Shown here: piece by piece, positions 1 through 8,742 of the stretch
Layout: each line of letters opens with the position of its first letter
Position numbering within the stretch: position 1 is the first letter of the stretch
Assembly: GCA_007695095.1 (NCBI GenBank)
Contig: REEL01000098.1
Location: forward strand, 1-39,228
From: Chitinophagaceae bacterium
GTDB taxonomy: Bacteria; Bacteroidota; Bacteroidia; Chitinophagales; REEL01
Length of the DNA: 39,228 nt
Direction of reading: 5' to 3'
Notes under the pieces: model-generated
The model's input: only the letters and a program-made list of their open reading frames with translations
What the model was told of the DNA's origin: nothing
Database searches by the model: none
Position numbers and translations under genes: made by a program

Positions 1-1605
1 ACCCTGCCCAATAATAGTAGCTTCTCTGATACCGGTATCGAATATTCTTAGTTCTCCATATTTTTCCTGAAGACCGGCAAAAGCCTGATTCACATCACCT
101 ATTTTACCTACATCTTCTCCAAAAGCAAAAATTCTCGGATCTCTATTTATATTTTCATCAAAACAAGCATTTAAAATCTCAAATCCATTAAGTGTTTTAG
201 CATCTTCTTCGTAAACAGCTTCTTCGATTTCAATTTTAAGAGGAGATTCCTCTGATTCGCTGGTAAGGTGTGAATTATAGAGAAATTTATTTTCTTTTAG
301 CAATTCTTCTAATAGCTCAGAAACGGATTGTCTTTCCGGGCTTTCAGTTTCACGGCTGAACCATAGCGCTTTCTTAAGATGAATTACAGCATCTTTACGT
401 ATGGGGTCCAGCATATTTTTTAGACTATCTGCCAACTCATTAATTTGAGATATAGCTGTCTTTTCACCAAGTTGAGAGATTCTTTGAACAGCTTCTTTTA
501 TTTGATTTTTTACAGGGCTAATGTATGCTTTCCAGGCTTCTTTTTTTGAAGTATTCACCATTTCGGCAGCTTCTGCATCGATTTTTGAAAGCTCATCTTC
601 TTCAGCAATATTATTAGCTAAAATCCATTCTTTAAACTTTTTTATACAGTCAAACTCCTGTTCCCATTCAAGGCGTTTTTTTGATTTATATCTTTCGTGA
701 GAACCGCTGGTAGAGTGTCCTTGTGGTTGAGTAACCTCAGTTATGTGAAAGATTGCAGGTATGTGAGTTTCTCTAACTTTTTTAATTCCTTCTGCATAAG
801 TTTCGCATAGTGCTGCATAATCCCAGCCGTTAACTTTATAAATTTCAAAACCTTCACCTTTTTCATTAACTCTAAAACCTTCCAGTAAAGTAGATATATC
901 TCCTTTTGTAGTTTGATATTTTTTTGGAACAGAAATTCCGTAACCGTCATCCCAGATAGAAATAGCTAACGGAGCTTTCAAAACTCCTGCTGCATTCACT
1001 GTTTCCCAAAACAAACCTTCGGAGGTACTGGCATCGCCTATGGTGCAGAAGCAAACCTCATTACCATTATTTGAAAAGCCGGTATCTTTTAACTCATCAG
1101 AAGCGCGGTATAATTTTGAAGCAAAAGACAAGCCTAAAGCACGTGTCATTTGACTGGCAGTGGGGGATGAGTCGGCAGAAGAATTTTTGATTTCAGTAAG
1201 ATTTTTCCATAAACCATTTTCATCAAGACTTCTGGTGGAAAAGTGAGCATTCATTTGTCTGCCGGCAGAAAAGGGGTCATGTTCTAAATCCGGATTTGCA
1301 TATAATTGAGCAAAAAACTGTTGAATATTTGCCATTTTAATTGCAAACATAAAGGTTTGATCTCTGTAATAACCACTGCGAAAATCTCCTTCTTGAAAGG
1401 CTTTGGCCATTGCAATCTGGGCTAATTCTTTGCCGTCTCCAAAAATTCCGAACTTCGCTTTTCCGGTAAGAACTTCTTTTCTTCCTCTTAAACTGGCTTC
1501 ACGACTTTCTGCTGCTAATTTATAATCGTTTAATACTTCTGCTTTAAATTGTTCAAAAGTTAATTCATTATTTTTTAGCGTACTATCTTTCAAAGTTGAA
1601 CTCAT
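1..1605 (-). CDS. Fused 2-oxoacid dehydrogenase E1 alpha/beta subunit (partial, C-terminus outside window)
   Basis: Open frame of 535 codons that runs off the left edge, so it has no stop here. The start ATG is at 1605 and the protein begins MSSTLKDSTL. Residues about 60-330 are an E1-alpha-type thiamine-diphosphate domain; the cofactor motif starts at GDAST (about 190) and ends near DDGYGIS (about 219-225). A helical linker of roughly 130 residues follows, and from about 475 an E1-beta domain begins (EILNACFDENINRD, FGEDVGKIGDVNQ). This is the alpha-beta fusion that Bacteroidota use for pyruvate or branched-chain 2-oxoacid dehydrogenase complexes: it decarboxylates a 2-oxoacid and passes the acyl group to lipoylated E2. 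The substrate cannot be told from the sequence. The gene is transcribed away from accC, behind a 169-base spacer with candidate -7 elements. Confidence 0.88.
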   Translation of the reverse strand, partial: MSSTLKDSTLKNNELTFEQFKAEVLNDYKLAAESREASLRGRKEVLTGKAKFGIFGDGKELAQIAMAKAFQEGDFRSGYYRDQTFMFAIKMANIQQFFAQLYANPDLEHDPFSAGRQMNAHFSTRSLDENGLWKNLTEIKNSSADSSPTASQMTRALGLSFASKLYRASDELKDTGFSNNGNEVCFCTIGDASTSEGLFWETVNAAGVLKAPLAISIWDDGYGISVPKKYQTTKGDISTLLEGFRVNEKGEGFEIYKVNGWDYAALCETYAEGIKKVRETHIPAIFHITEVTQPQGHSTSGSHERYKSKKRLEWEQEFDCIKKFKEWILANNIAEEDELSKIDAEAAEMVNTSKKEAWKAYISPVKNQIKEAVQRISQLGEKTAISQINELADSLKNMLDPIRKDAVIHLKKALWFSRETESPERQSVSELLEELLKENKFLYNSHLTSESEESPLKIEIEEAVYEEDAKTLNGFEILNACFDENINRDPRIFAFGEDVGKIGDVNQAFAGLQEKYGELRIFDTGIREATIIGQG

Positions 1606-1623
1606 CTTATTGTATTTCTTTAT

Positions 1624-1631
1624 CAAAACTA
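1624..1631 (-). promoter_or_regulatory. Candidate -7 element (TAGTTTTG) for the E1 gene
   Basis: On the minus strand TAGTTTTG fits the Bacteroidota -7 consensus TAnnTTTG and ends 18 bases before the E1 ATG. A TTTG lies about 16 bases upstream, closer than the usual 19-21, so the -33 part is imperfect. A second match, TATATTTG, is at 1705-1712. The region is very AT-rich, so chance matches are likely. Confidence 0.35.
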
Positions 1632-1774
1632 TGTTAACCCCTTAATTCAAATTCCGGGAACTCAAATTTTATTTATTTCTCTTTTTTAGAAAAATAATTT
1701 CAGGCAAATATACAAAAAAAAGACCTCAGGAAAACTTCGAAAAGTTAATAGCTTGATAAGAAATTTAAAAAAAA

Positions 1775-3121
1775 TTATGATTCGTCGTCCATTTTGAAAT
1801 CATTCAGAAATCCCGTATTGAAATTTCCGGAAACAAAATTTTCGTTTCGCATTAATTTTTTGTGAAAAGGAATGGTAGTTTTGATTCCTTCTACTACAAA
1901 TTCATCTAAGGCTCGTTTCATTTTTGCAATTGCCTCTTCTCTTGTCTGGGCTCTTACAATCAACTTTGCAATTAAAGAATCGTAATATGGAGGTATTACG
2001 TACCCTGCATAAACATGGGTGTCTACTCTGGTCCCATGCCCTTTACTGGTATGTAGGGAAGTGATTTTTCCCGGACTTGGGGCAAAGTTTTTATATGGGT
2101 CTTCTGCATTTATTCTGCATTCAATTGCATGCATGTGCGGATAATAAATCTTACCGGTTAATTTTACTCCGGCAGCAATTTTAATCTGTTCTTTAATCAA
2201 ATCAAAATCTATAACTTCTTCTGTAACGGGATGCTCAACCTGAATACGGGTGTTCATTTCCATGAAGTAGAAGTTTCTGTGCTTATCTACCAGGAATTCT
2301 ATAGTTCCGACACCTTCATAATTAATATAAGCAGCAGCTTTCATTGCAGCCTCACCCATTTTTTTCCGTAGTTTATCATCTAAAAAAGGAGATGGAGATT
2401 CTTCGACAAGTTTTTGATGTCTCCTTTGTATACTGCAATCTCTTTCAGATAAGTGGGTTACATTGCCATATTGGTCACCAACTATCTGAAATTCAATATG
2501 TCTGGGCTCTTCAAGATATTTTTCGAGATATATTCCGGCATTTCCAAAATTTGAATCTGCTTCTTTAGCGGCACTATCAAAAGCCTTTTCAAATTCTTTT
2601 TCGTTCCAGACTATACGCATTCCCTTTCCACCGCCGCCGGCTGTTGCTTTGAGAATTACCGGGAATCCGGTTTTTTTAGCCGTTTTTATCCCTTCTTTTA
2701 AATCTGTTATCAAACCATCTGACCCGGGTATTACAGGTACTTTTGCTGCTTTCATCGTATCTTTAGCGGTTACTTTATCACCCATTCTACGAATCATCTC
2801 TGCTGTTGGCCCGATAAATTTAATACCATATTCGGTACAAACTTCTGCAAAATTAGCATTTTCTGCCAGAAATCCGTAGCCCGGATGTATAGCATCTGCA
2901 TTGGTTATTTCAGCAGCAGCCATAATATTGGGAATACTCAAATAAGACAAGGTAGATTTTGGAGGACCAATGCAAACAGCTTCATCAGCAAATTTTACAT
3001 GCAAACTTTCTTTATCAGCTGTTGAATAAACAGCTACTGTTAGTATGCCCATTTCTCTGCAGGTTCTGATGATTCTCAGAGCAATTTCACCTCTGTTGGC
3101 AATTAAAATTTTCTTAAACAT
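1775..3121 (-). CDS. accC: Acetyl-CoA carboxylase, biotin carboxylase subunit
   Basis: Carries out ATP-dependent carboxylation of biotin on AccB, the first half-reaction of malonyl-CoA formation, in the cytoplasm. The start is taken at the ATG of [17 protein letters not shown] (3121), giving 448 residues, close to the usual length of about 449. An in-frame ATG at 3148 would add nine residues (MSHLKSKPY) and overlap the end of accB. Visible motifs are the N-terminal ANRGEIA, the glycine-rich ATP-grasp loop [33 protein letters not shown] and the catalytic [14 protein letters not shown]. The accB stop is only 7 bases upstream, so the two are translated from one message. It is the last gene of the DUF177-rpmF-fabH-efp-accB-accC run. 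Confidence 0.96.
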   Translation of the reverse strand: MFKKILIANRGEIALRIIRTCREMGILTVAVYSTADKESLHVKFADEAVCIGPPKSTLSYLSIPNIMAAAEITNADAIHPGYGFLAENANFAEVCTEYGIKFIGPTAEMIRRMGDKVTAKDTMKAAKVPVIPGSDGLITDLKEGIKTAKKTGFPVILKATAGGGGKGMRIVWNEKEFEKAFDSAAKEADSNFGNAGIYLEKYLEEPRHIEFQIVGDQYGNVTHLSERDCSIQRRHQKLVEESPSPFLDDKLRKKMGEAAMKAAAYINYEGVGTIEFLVDKHRNFYFMEMNTRIQVEHPVTEEVIDFDLIKEQIKIAAGVKLTGKIYYPHMHAIECRINAEDPYKNFAPSPGKITSLHTSKGHGTRVDTHVYAGYVIPPYYDSLIAKLIVRAQTREEAIAKMKRALDEFVVEGIKTTIPFHKKLMRNENFVSGNFNTGFLNDFKMDDES

Positions 3122-3128
3122 GTAAGGC

Positions 3129-3638
3129 TTACTTTTTAAGTGGCTCAATCAAAAAGAGAGGTTGTTCATATTCAACCGGAGATGCATCGTCAATTAAAAT
3201 TTTTACAATTTTACCTTCAAACTCAGATTCGATTTCATTAAAAAGCTTCATGGCTTCTATTATACATAAAACAGAACCTTTTGAAATACTATCACCAACT
3301 TTGACAAAAGGATCTTTATCCGGTGATGATGCACGATAAAATGTACCAATCATTGGGGATTTTATCGTGATGTAATTATTTTCAGCAGCTTCTGCAGCCT
3401 TCTTTTCTTCCTGTGCTGCAGTTGTGTTTTCATTTGACTCCTGAGATACAGGATTCTCTTTATTTACAGGTGCAGGAGCTTGTATTTGCTGTTGCGGCTG
3501 ATAAGCTACTGTTTGATTATTTTGAAATGCATCCGGCTTCGTTAAGCGGATTTTAAAGTCTTCTTTTTTGATAGATATTTCTGAAATTTCAGATTTACCA
3601 AATAGTTTAATTAGTTCTTGTATTTCTTTAAAGTCCAT
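3129..3638 (-). CDS. accB: Acetyl-CoA carboxylase biotin carboxyl carrier protein
   Basis: 169 residues. The C-terminal half (about 90-167) is a biotinyl domain with the attachment motif EAMKLF; Lys131 is the expected biotinylated residue. It is preceded by a flexible linker rich in Q, P, A and E (about 40-85), typical of BCCP. The N-terminus ([24 protein letters not shown]) is the usual BCCP helix. It carries carboxybiotin between AccC and the carboxyltransferase. It sits 2 bases after efp and 7 bases before accC, in the same operon. Confidence 0.95.
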   Translation of the reverse strand: MDFKEIQELIKLFGKSEISEISIKKEDFKIRLTKPDAFQNNQTVAYQPQQQIQAPAPVNKENPVSQESNENTTAAQEEKKAAEAAENNYITIKSPMIGTFYRASSPDKDPFVKVGDSISKGSVLCIIEAMKLFNEIESEFEGKIVKILIDDASPVEYEQPLFLIEPLKK

Positions 3639-3640
3639 AG

Positions 3641-4207
3641 TTATTTTTTTACCCGTTCAACATAAGATTTGTCTCTGGTATCAATTTTAATTTTATCTCC
3701 TATTTCAACAAAAATAGGAACATTTATTTTAGCGCCGGTATCCAGGTTTGCCGGTTTTGTAACATTGGTTGCTGTATCTCCCTTTACACCCGGTTCTGTA
3801 TATACTATTTCCATTTCCACAAAAGGAGGCAGTTCACAGGCAAGAGGCGTTTCTGTTTCAGCATGAAAAATTACTTCTACTTCTTGTCCTTCTTTTAGAA
3901 ATTCCGGAGCATTAATCAGATTTTCCTGCAACGCTATTTGATCAAAACTTTCATTATTCATCAAGTGATAACCGGAATCGTCATTGTATAAATATTGAAA
4001 ATGCCTTCTTTCTATTCTTGCAGTTGTGATTTTTGCACCTGAATTAAAAGTATGTTCAATATTTTTTTGAGTGGTAAGACTTTTTAACTTGGTTCTTACA
4101 AAAGCACCCCCTTTCCCCGGCTTCACGTGCTGAAATTCAATGATTTGATACAAATCATTGTTCATTTCTATGCAAAGTCCGTTTTTTATATCTGCTGTTG
4201 TAGCCAT
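3641..4207 (-). CDS. efp: Translation elongation factor P
   Basis: 188 residues, the normal EF-P length. EF-P binds between the P and E sites of the ribosome and relieves stalling at polyproline stretches. The N-terminal KOW-like domain contains the tip loop HVKPGKGGAF; Lys32 occupies the position that is modified in many bacteria (Lys34 in E. coli). The two OB domains follow, ending GDKIKIDTRDKSYVERVKK. No EpmA/EpmB-type modification gene is present in the window, so whether and how Lys32 is modified is unknown. The gene lies between fabH (65 bases upstream) and accB (2 bases downstream). Confidence 0.96.
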   Translation of the reverse strand: MATTADIKNGLCIEMNNDLYQIIEFQHVKPGKGGAFVRTKLKSLTTQKNIEHTFNSGAKITTARIERRHFQYLYNDDSGYHLMNNESFDQIALQENLINAPEFLKEGQEVEVIFHAETETPLACELPPFVEMEIVYTEPGVKGDTATNVTKPANLDTGAKINVPIFVEIGDKIKIDTRDKSYVERVKK

Positions 4208-4272
4208 TTTTTTAAATATTTTTCTCTAATATAGATTTTTTATTTGAAATGTAAAAAGTTTTCTTGAAAGCT

Positions 4273-5268
4273 TTAGCTGTTGTAACTCCACTTGATATAC
4301 ATAGCACCCCATGTAAAACCCCCACCAAAAGCAGCTAAGACAATATTGTCGCCTTTGTTTAATTTATTTTCCCATTCCCAAAGACAAAGAGGGATAGTGG
4401 CATTTGTTGTGTTGCCATACTTTTCAATGTTAAGCATTACCTTAGACGAATCAAGTCCCATTCTTGAAGCTGTGGCGTCAATTATTCTTTTGTTGGCCTG
4501 ATGCGGAACCAGCCAGTGTATATCTTCAGCTTTTAGATTGTTTCTTTTCATTATGATTTCACCGGCTTCAGCCATTTTTGTTACGGCAACTTTAAATACG
4601 GATTGACCGTCTTGAAATACATAGTGTTCTTCAGCCTCTACAGTTTCTTTTGTGGGTGGATGTAATGAACCCCCGGCTTTTTGGTGAAGGAAAACCCTTC
4701 CTGACCCGTCAGATTTCATGTATGCATCCTGAATTCCGGTTCCATCTTCTTCCGGTTCGAGCATTACTGCTGCCGCACCATCACCAAAAATGATACAAGT
4801 TTTCCGGTCTTTATAATTGATAATTGAAGACATTTTATCTGCTCCGACAACAATTATTTTTTTGTAGGTTTTGCTCTGAATAAATTGTGAAGCTGTATGT
4901 AAGGCGTAGATAAATCCTGAGCAAGCAGCATTTAAATCGTATCCAAATGCATTGGATAAGCCTGTTTTATCAGCAATAATATTTGCGGTTGCAGGAAAAG
5001 TCATATCACCGGTAACGGTGGCACATATTATTAATTCGACTTCTTCAGCAGCGGTATTCGTTTTTTTCAATAAACCGTTTACAGCATGCACTGCCATGTC
5101 GGAAGTAGCTTTGCCTTTCTCCTTTAAAATTCTTCTTTCTGCTATGCCGGTTCTAGATAGTATCCAATCTTCGGTGGTATCTACCATTTTTTCCAATTCA
5201 GCATTGGTAAGTTTTGTTTCCGGCAAGTAGCCATGAACTCCTGTGATCGCTGCTAACACATTATTCAT
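4273..5268 (-). CDS. fabH: Beta-ketoacyl-ACP synthase III
   Basis: 331 residues, a full-length thiolase-fold KAS III. The catalytic triad is visible: Cys116 in DLNAACSGF, His256 in VPHQANKRI and Asn286 in YGNTTNA. The glycine-rich C-terminal loop is AAFGGGFTWGA. It condenses an acyl-CoA primer with malonyl-ACP to start fatty-acid synthesis; in Bacteroidota branched-chain primers are likely, but specificity is not readable here. It lies 69 bases downstream of rpmF, with a terminator-like hairpin in the gap. plsX, which commonly sits between rpmF and fabH in other phyla, is absent at this spot. Confidence 0.95.
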   Translation of the reverse strand: MNNVLAAITGVHGYLPETKLTNAELEKMVDTTEDWILSRTGIAERRILKEKGKATSDMAVHAVNGLLKKTNTAAEEVELIICATVTGDMTFPATANIIADKTGLSNAFGYDLNAACSGFIYALHTASQFIQSKTYKKIIVVGADKMSSIINYKDRKTCIIFGDGAAAVMLEPEEDGTGIQDAYMKSDGSGRVFLHQKAGGSLHPPTKETVEAEEHYVFQDGQSVFKVAVTKMAEAGEIIMKRNNLKAEDIHWLVPHQANKRIIDATASRMGLDSSKVMLNIEKYGNTTNATIPLCLWEWENKLNKGDNIVLAAFGGGFTWGAMYIKWSYNS

Positions 5269-5280
5269 GAATCAATTTTG

Positions 5281-5317
5281 GGTTAAAAAAAAGAAAGCAG
5301 GGCATATGACCTGCTTT
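5281..5317 (-). terminator. Terminator or attenuator hairpin between rpmF and fabH
   Basis: On the minus strand an 8-bp perfect stem (AAAGCAGG / CCTGCTTT, arms at 5310-5317 and 5294-5301) with an 8-base loop is followed by C and then eight Ts (5285-5292). This has the form of a rho-independent terminator, placed after the rpmF stop and before fabH. As fabH, efp, accB and accC lie downstream in the same direction, it probably gives partial termination, lowering transcription of the fatty-acid genes relative to rpmF. Confidence 0.6.
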
Positions 5318-5337
5318 AGGATTATATAGGAATTGAT

Positions 5338-5523
5338 TTATGCAGAAATCTTAGGCTCCATTAATTGTTTGCCTCTGTAATATCCACATTCTCCGCATAC
5401 GCGGTGAAATAAAACAGGTGCACCACAGTTAGAGCAAGAAACAACATTAGGGATTTCCGCTTTGTAATGCGTTCTTCTTTTATCTCTTCTTGTTTTAGAT
5501 GTTTTTCTCTTCGGATGTGCCAT
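5338..5523 (-). CDS. rpmF: 50S ribosomal protein L32
   Basis: 61 residues, starting MAHPKRKTSKTRRDKRRTHY as L32 proteins do. A zinc-ribbon set Cys30-x2-Cys33 and Cys43-x2-Cys46 is intact, so this is the zinc-binding (C+) form. It is a structural component of the large ribosomal subunit. It lies 6 bases after the DUF177 gene, the order found in most bacteria, and is followed by an attenuator-like hairpin. Confidence 0.97.
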   Translation of the reverse strand: MAHPKRKTSKTRRDKRRTHYKAEIPNVVSCSNCGAPVLFHRVCGECGYYRGKQLMEPKISA

Positions 5524-5529
5524 TTTTAC

Positions 5530-6057
5530 TTATTTTAAATTTAAATTTTTTAATTTATCCCATCTGGGGTCTTGAATTTTATTGTCTTTTTTTTGATTTA
5601 GTTTGTCTAAAACTTCTTTGTCACAGTTTTCATTTAAATTCGTTTCCTCGCAGTTTTTTTGCAAAGGTAAACTCAAAACTGAAAATTCATACATAATTTG
5701 AGTTAAATCTAAATAAGTATCTTGCTGCCCAATATAAATTATGTCCGGATCATCCTCCGGATTCTGCTCTCGAATACTTTCAAATTTAACGTATATATCC
5801 TGCCTGTAATGAACAGGCAAGTCAATTTTTTTTAAGCATCTGTCACAATCAGTTTTTACCGTTCCCTCTACATCTATCAACAAGTCAAACTGTGTGTCCC
5901 TTTTTTCAAAGGTCACAAAAACATTCAAATTTGATTCACCTATAGGCGAATTTTTGAAATGCTTAAAAAAATCATCTTTTATTTCAAAATTAAAATAATG
6001 CGTCCCCTTTTTCAGGCCCACAAATGGAATACTATATTGTCTTAACTCTTTATCCAA
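5530..6057 (-). CDS. DUF177 / YceD family protein
   Basis: The YceD/DUF177 family is encoded next to rpmF across bacteria and is implicated in 23S rRNA accumulation. It contains the family motif TDCDRCLKKIDLPV, followed by an acidic stretch (EDDPDIIYIG). The start is best placed at a TTG (6057), giving a protein of 175 residues that begins MDKELRQYSIPFVGLKKG, which resembles the N-terminus of other Bacteroidota members as I recall them. The reading frame extends to a GTG at 6081, but that codon overlaps the -7 promoter element, so it should not be translated. A strong Shine-Dalgarno sequence (AGGGAGG, 6063-6069) sits 5 bases before the TTG, which is unusual for this phylum. Confidence 0.85.
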   Translation of the reverse strand: MDKELRQYSIPFVGLKKGTHYFNFEIKDDFFKHFKNSPIGESNLNVFVTFEKRDTQFDLLIDVEGTVKTDCDRCLKKIDLPVHYRQDIYVKFESIREQNPEDDPDIIYIGQQDTYLDLTQIMYEFSVLSLPLQKNCEETNLNENCDKEVLDKLNQKKDNKIQDPRWDKLKNLNLK

Positions 6058-6061
6058 AACT

Positions 6062-6070
6062 ACCTCCCTG
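6062..6070 (-). promoter_or_regulatory. Shine-Dalgarno sequence that decides the DUF177 start
   Basis: Minus-strand CAGGGAGGT complements the 16S rRNA 3' end well and precedes the TTG at 6057 by 5-6 bases. Most genes in this window have only A-rich leaders, so this site stands out and supports TTG as start codon. Confidence 0.55.
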
Positions 6071-6080
6071 AAAATAAGCA

Positions 6081-6112
6081 CAAAGATACGTGTTAAATTG
6101 AAATTAACAAAA
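6081..6112 (-). promoter_or_regulatory. Bacteroidota-type promoter for the DUF177-rpmF operon
   Basis: On the minus strand TTTTG (6108-6112) is followed after exactly 19 bases by TATCTTTG (6081-6088), a full match to the TTTG-N19-21-TAnnTTTG consensus of the Bacteroidota primary sigma factor. The transcript should begin near 6073-6076, giving a leader of about 20 bases before the TTG start at 6057. It lies between the pdxA stop and the DUF177 gene and probably drives everything to accC. Confidence 0.7.
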
Positions 6113-6148
6113 TAAAAAACGGAAGCTGAAGCGCTAATATTTTAATAT

Positions 6149-7213
6149 TTAGTTTTTCTCTTTGATTTTATCTGATTTTTTTAAGGGATTTGCAGTATTT
6201 TCATGATATTCATTTCTATTGTTAATGATATCTATAGCTTGAAATACAGCATTTCTGAAAGAGTCAGCTGAGGCCAAATTTTTTCCTGCAATATCATAGG
6301 CCGTTCCATGGTCTGGCGAGGTGCGCACAAATGGAAGTCCGGCCGTAAAGTTTACTCCGCTTCCGAATGATAGCGTTTTGAAAGGTACCAGCCCCTGATC
6401 ATGATACATAGCCAGAATTCCATCAAATTTTTTAAAGACAGAAGCTCCAAAAAATCCATCTGCCGGAAATGGCCCAAATGTTAATATTCCGCTTTCAGTT
6501 GCTTTTTCAACAGCCGGAATAATTGTTTCTTTTTCTTCAGTGCCAATAGTACCCTCTTCACCTGCATGGGGATTTAAGCCCAAAACGGCTATCTTAGGCT
6601 TGATTATACCAAAGTCTATCATCAGACTTTGTTCCATTATTTTTAACTTTTGTAAAATTCTTTTGACAGTTACAGAAGAACCGGCATCTTTTAAGGCAAC
6701 GTGATTGCTCAATAAACCGACTCTGATATTTTCACTTACCAGAAACATTAGAGATTCCTGAACATTTCCGGCTTTTTCAAGATATTCCGTATGTCCGCTA
6801 AAGTCCTTGTGAATAGCAGTTATTTTTTCTTTATTTATAGGTGCGGTTACTATGGCATTTATTTCATCGTTTTTTATAGCCTGAATTGCAGCATCAATAG
6901 ATTGAAGAGCATATTTGCCGCTTTGTTCAGTAGGCTGACCAATAGTGATAACCGGATTGTCGTCCAGGCAATTGATTAGGTTTATTTGCTTGTGTTTTAC
7001 GGATTTTAAATTGTCTATGTTGAAAATTTTGACATGTTGTAATTCCAGCATTTTTTTATGATAGTTCATCACTTTGGATGAACCAAAAATAACCGGTGTG
7101 CAATATTTTAACATTCTGTTATCAGAAAAAACTTTTAAAATCACTTCCGCACCTATTCCGTTAAAATCTCCTAAGGTTATACCTATGACCGGTAAATTAG
7201 AGTGTCTATTCAT
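6149..7213 (-). CDS. pdxA: 4-hydroxythreonine-4-phosphate dehydrogenase
   Basis: 354 residues. NAD-dependent oxidation of 4-phosphohydroxy-L-threonine in the DXP-dependent route to pyridoxal phosphate. The three metal-ligand histidines are visible: His171 (LLSNHVAL), His216 (GLNPHAGEEG) and His271 (MYHDQGLVPFK), each offset by 5 from E. coli His166/211/266. The substrate-binding SGHTEYL is at about 139-145. A charged tail of about 20 residues (NPLKKSDKIKEKN) extends the C-terminus. It starts 15 bases after the leucyl aminopeptidase stop, so the two are probably cotranscribed. The DUF177 promoter lies just downstream. Confidence 0.95.
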   Translation of the reverse strand: MNRHSNLPVIGITLGDFNGIGAEVILKVFSDNRMLKYCTPVIFGSSKVMNYHKKMLELQHVKIFNIDNLKSVKHKQINLINCLDDNPVITIGQPTEQSGKYALQSIDAAIQAIKNDEINAIVTAPINKEKITAIHKDFSGHTEYLEKAGNVQESLMFLVSENIRVGLLSNHVALKDAGSSVTVKRILQKLKIMEQSLMIDFGIIKPKIAVLGLNPHAGEEGTIGTEEKETIIPAVEKATESGILTFGPFPADGFFGASVFKKFDGILAMYHDQGLVPFKTLSFGSGVNFTAGLPFVRTSPDHGTAYDIAGKNLASADSFRNAVFQAIDIINNRNEYHENTANPLKKSDKIKEKN

Positions 7214-7228
7214 TTTTTTAAACTTTTT

Positions 7229-8659
7229 CTATTTTTTTAAATTGCTAAACATTTTTACAAATTCGTAAATGAGCCTAACCCCAAAGCCGGTTCCATTTTT
7301 ACCCATATAGTTTAACTCTTTTAACAAAAATGAGGTTCCGGCAATGTCGTTGTGAATGTAAGGGTAATCTGTGAAATGTTCTAAAAATTTTCCGGCGGTA
7401 ATAGCACCGGCATCAGGACCCCCAACATTTTTTAAGTCTGCCATATCAGATTTTAGCAGGTCTTTATATTCATCGAAAAAAGGAAATTCCCATACTTTTT
7501 CACCGGCTATTTTACTCGATTCTGCAAAAGCTAATTTTAAATCCAAAGGTGCATTACCCATGGTTACAGACGCAAATGGACCCAAGGCCATTTTGGCACT
7601 TCCGGTTAGCGTTGCAAAGTCTAAGACAAGCATTGGTTTGTATTTTTTTGCATAGGATAATGCATCTGCAAGTATAAGTCTGCCTTCAGCATCAGTATTT
7701 AAAACTTCAACACTGGTGCCATCAAACATTTTTATAACATCCCCCGGGGTAATTGCATTTTCTCCCGGTCTGTTATCTGTAGCCGGAATTAACCCAATAG
7801 TATAAACAGGTAGTTTCTCTTTTGCAATAGCATAAATGCCGGCTGCTACTACTGCCCCCCCTGCCATATCAGACTTCATCATATCCATTGAGTTTGCCGT
7901 TTGTTTTAAACTTAACCCCCCGGTATCATAAACAAGTCCTTTACCAACCAAAATAATAGGTTTTTTGTTGACGGCATTAGCCGGTTTCCATTCTAAAATA
8001 TTAAAAGTAGGAGGATCCTGACTCCCTTTATTTACCGAGAGCAGTCCCCCCATTTTTAACTTTTCAAGTTCTTTTTTCCTGAGTATTTTTACCGAAACCT
8101 TTACTTTGCTTAAGTTTTCTTTAATCGAGTTACTGAATTCTTCAGCTGTCAGGTCAATTAAAGGTCTGTTTACCCAATCTCTGGCTAAAAATGTACTTTC
8201 TACTTTTGTATTCAGCTCATTTAATTTTTTTTCATCTATATTGGTATGATAAATGGAGATAGGTAAATTTACAGTAGTTTCTTTTTTGCTTTTGTAATTA
8301 TTGAAAGTATAGGTTGAAAGTGCAAAGCCTTCCGTAAAGTAAAGTAGATCTTCAAAAGCAATATTTTCAGCACTACTAAGCGTAATCTCTTTTATTTGAA
8401 GCGTTTTTATAAATCGAAAACATTCATTTCCGCAGAGGCGTAAAGTCTGTGCAAAGTCCGTATTGTTTGATTTTTTGATTGGCTTAACTATTAATACCAG
8501 ACTGCTTTCCAGATTTATTATATTAAATGTGTTATCTTTGTTAAAAGAGGCTAATGCTTTTTTTTCTTTGATTAAAGAATTAAGCTTGAAGTTGTCATCT
8601 GTAAGTATGATAGTCAGCTTATTACTAAAAAGCTTTTCTTTTTTTATTTGTTTTAGCAT
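7229..8659 (-). CDS. Leucyl aminopeptidase (M17 family)
   Basis: A cytosolic two-metal exopeptidase that removes N-terminal residues from peptides. Numbered from the ATG at 8659 (476 residues, MLKQIKKEKLF), the expected metal and catalytic residues are Lys240 and Asp245 in VGKGLVYDTGG, Asp264 in KSDMAGG, and Asp323, Glu325 and Arg327 in NTDAEGRL. The N-terminal macro-like domain (about 1-150) is divergent, as usual. The frame opens at an ATG at 8677, but a -7-like TAGCTTTG at 8675-8682 overlaps it, so the internal ATG is preferred. It is divergent from rsmA and followed by pdxA after 15 bases. Confidence 0.92.
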   Translation of the reverse strand: MLKQIKKEKLFSNKLTIILTDDNFKLNSLIKEKKALASFNKDNTFNIINLESSLVLIVKPIKKSNNTDFAQTLRLCGNECFRFIKTLQIKEITLSSAENIAFEDLLYFTEGFALSTYTFNNYKSKKETTVNLPISIYHTNIDEKKLNELNTKVESTFLARDWVNRPLIDLTAEEFSNSIKENLSKVKVSVKILRKKELEKLKMGGLLSVNKGSQDPPTFNILEWKPANAVNKKPIILVGKGLVYDTGGLSLKQTANSMDMMKSDMAGGAVVAAGIYAIAKEKLPVYTIGLIPATDNRPGENAITPGDVIKMFDGTSVEVLNTDAEGRLILADALSYAKKYKPMLVLDFATLTGSAKMALGPFASVTMGNAPLDLKLAFAESSKIAGEKVWEFPFFDEYKDLLKSDMADLKNVGGPDAGAITAGKFLEHFTDYPYIHNDIAGTSFLLKELNYMGKNGTGFGVRLIYEFVKMFSNLKK

Positions 8660-8674
8660 TATTTTTGTTTTCCA

Positions 8675-8682
8675 CAAAGCTA
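8675..8682 (-). promoter_or_regulatory. Candidate -7 element (TAGCTTTG) for the aminopeptidase-pdxA pair
   Basis: Minus-strand TAGCTTTG matches TAnnTTTG and lies 15 bases upstream of the ATG at 8659. No TTG is found at the normal distance upstream, so support is partial. If used, it rules out translation from the ATG at 8677. Confidence 0.35.
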
Positions 8683-8742
8683 TTCAATTTAACTTAAAGT
8701 TTGAGGTCTTAGTGATAATCCCAATCATAATCAACCAATAAT

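Noticed and set aside
741-950. Minus-strand open frame of 69 codons
   Set aside because: It lies in another frame inside the E1 gene, has a lysine/leucine-rich low-complexity product and no leader.
2344-2879. Plus-strand open frames opposite accC
   Set aside because: They are antisense to a highly conserved coding region and match no family.
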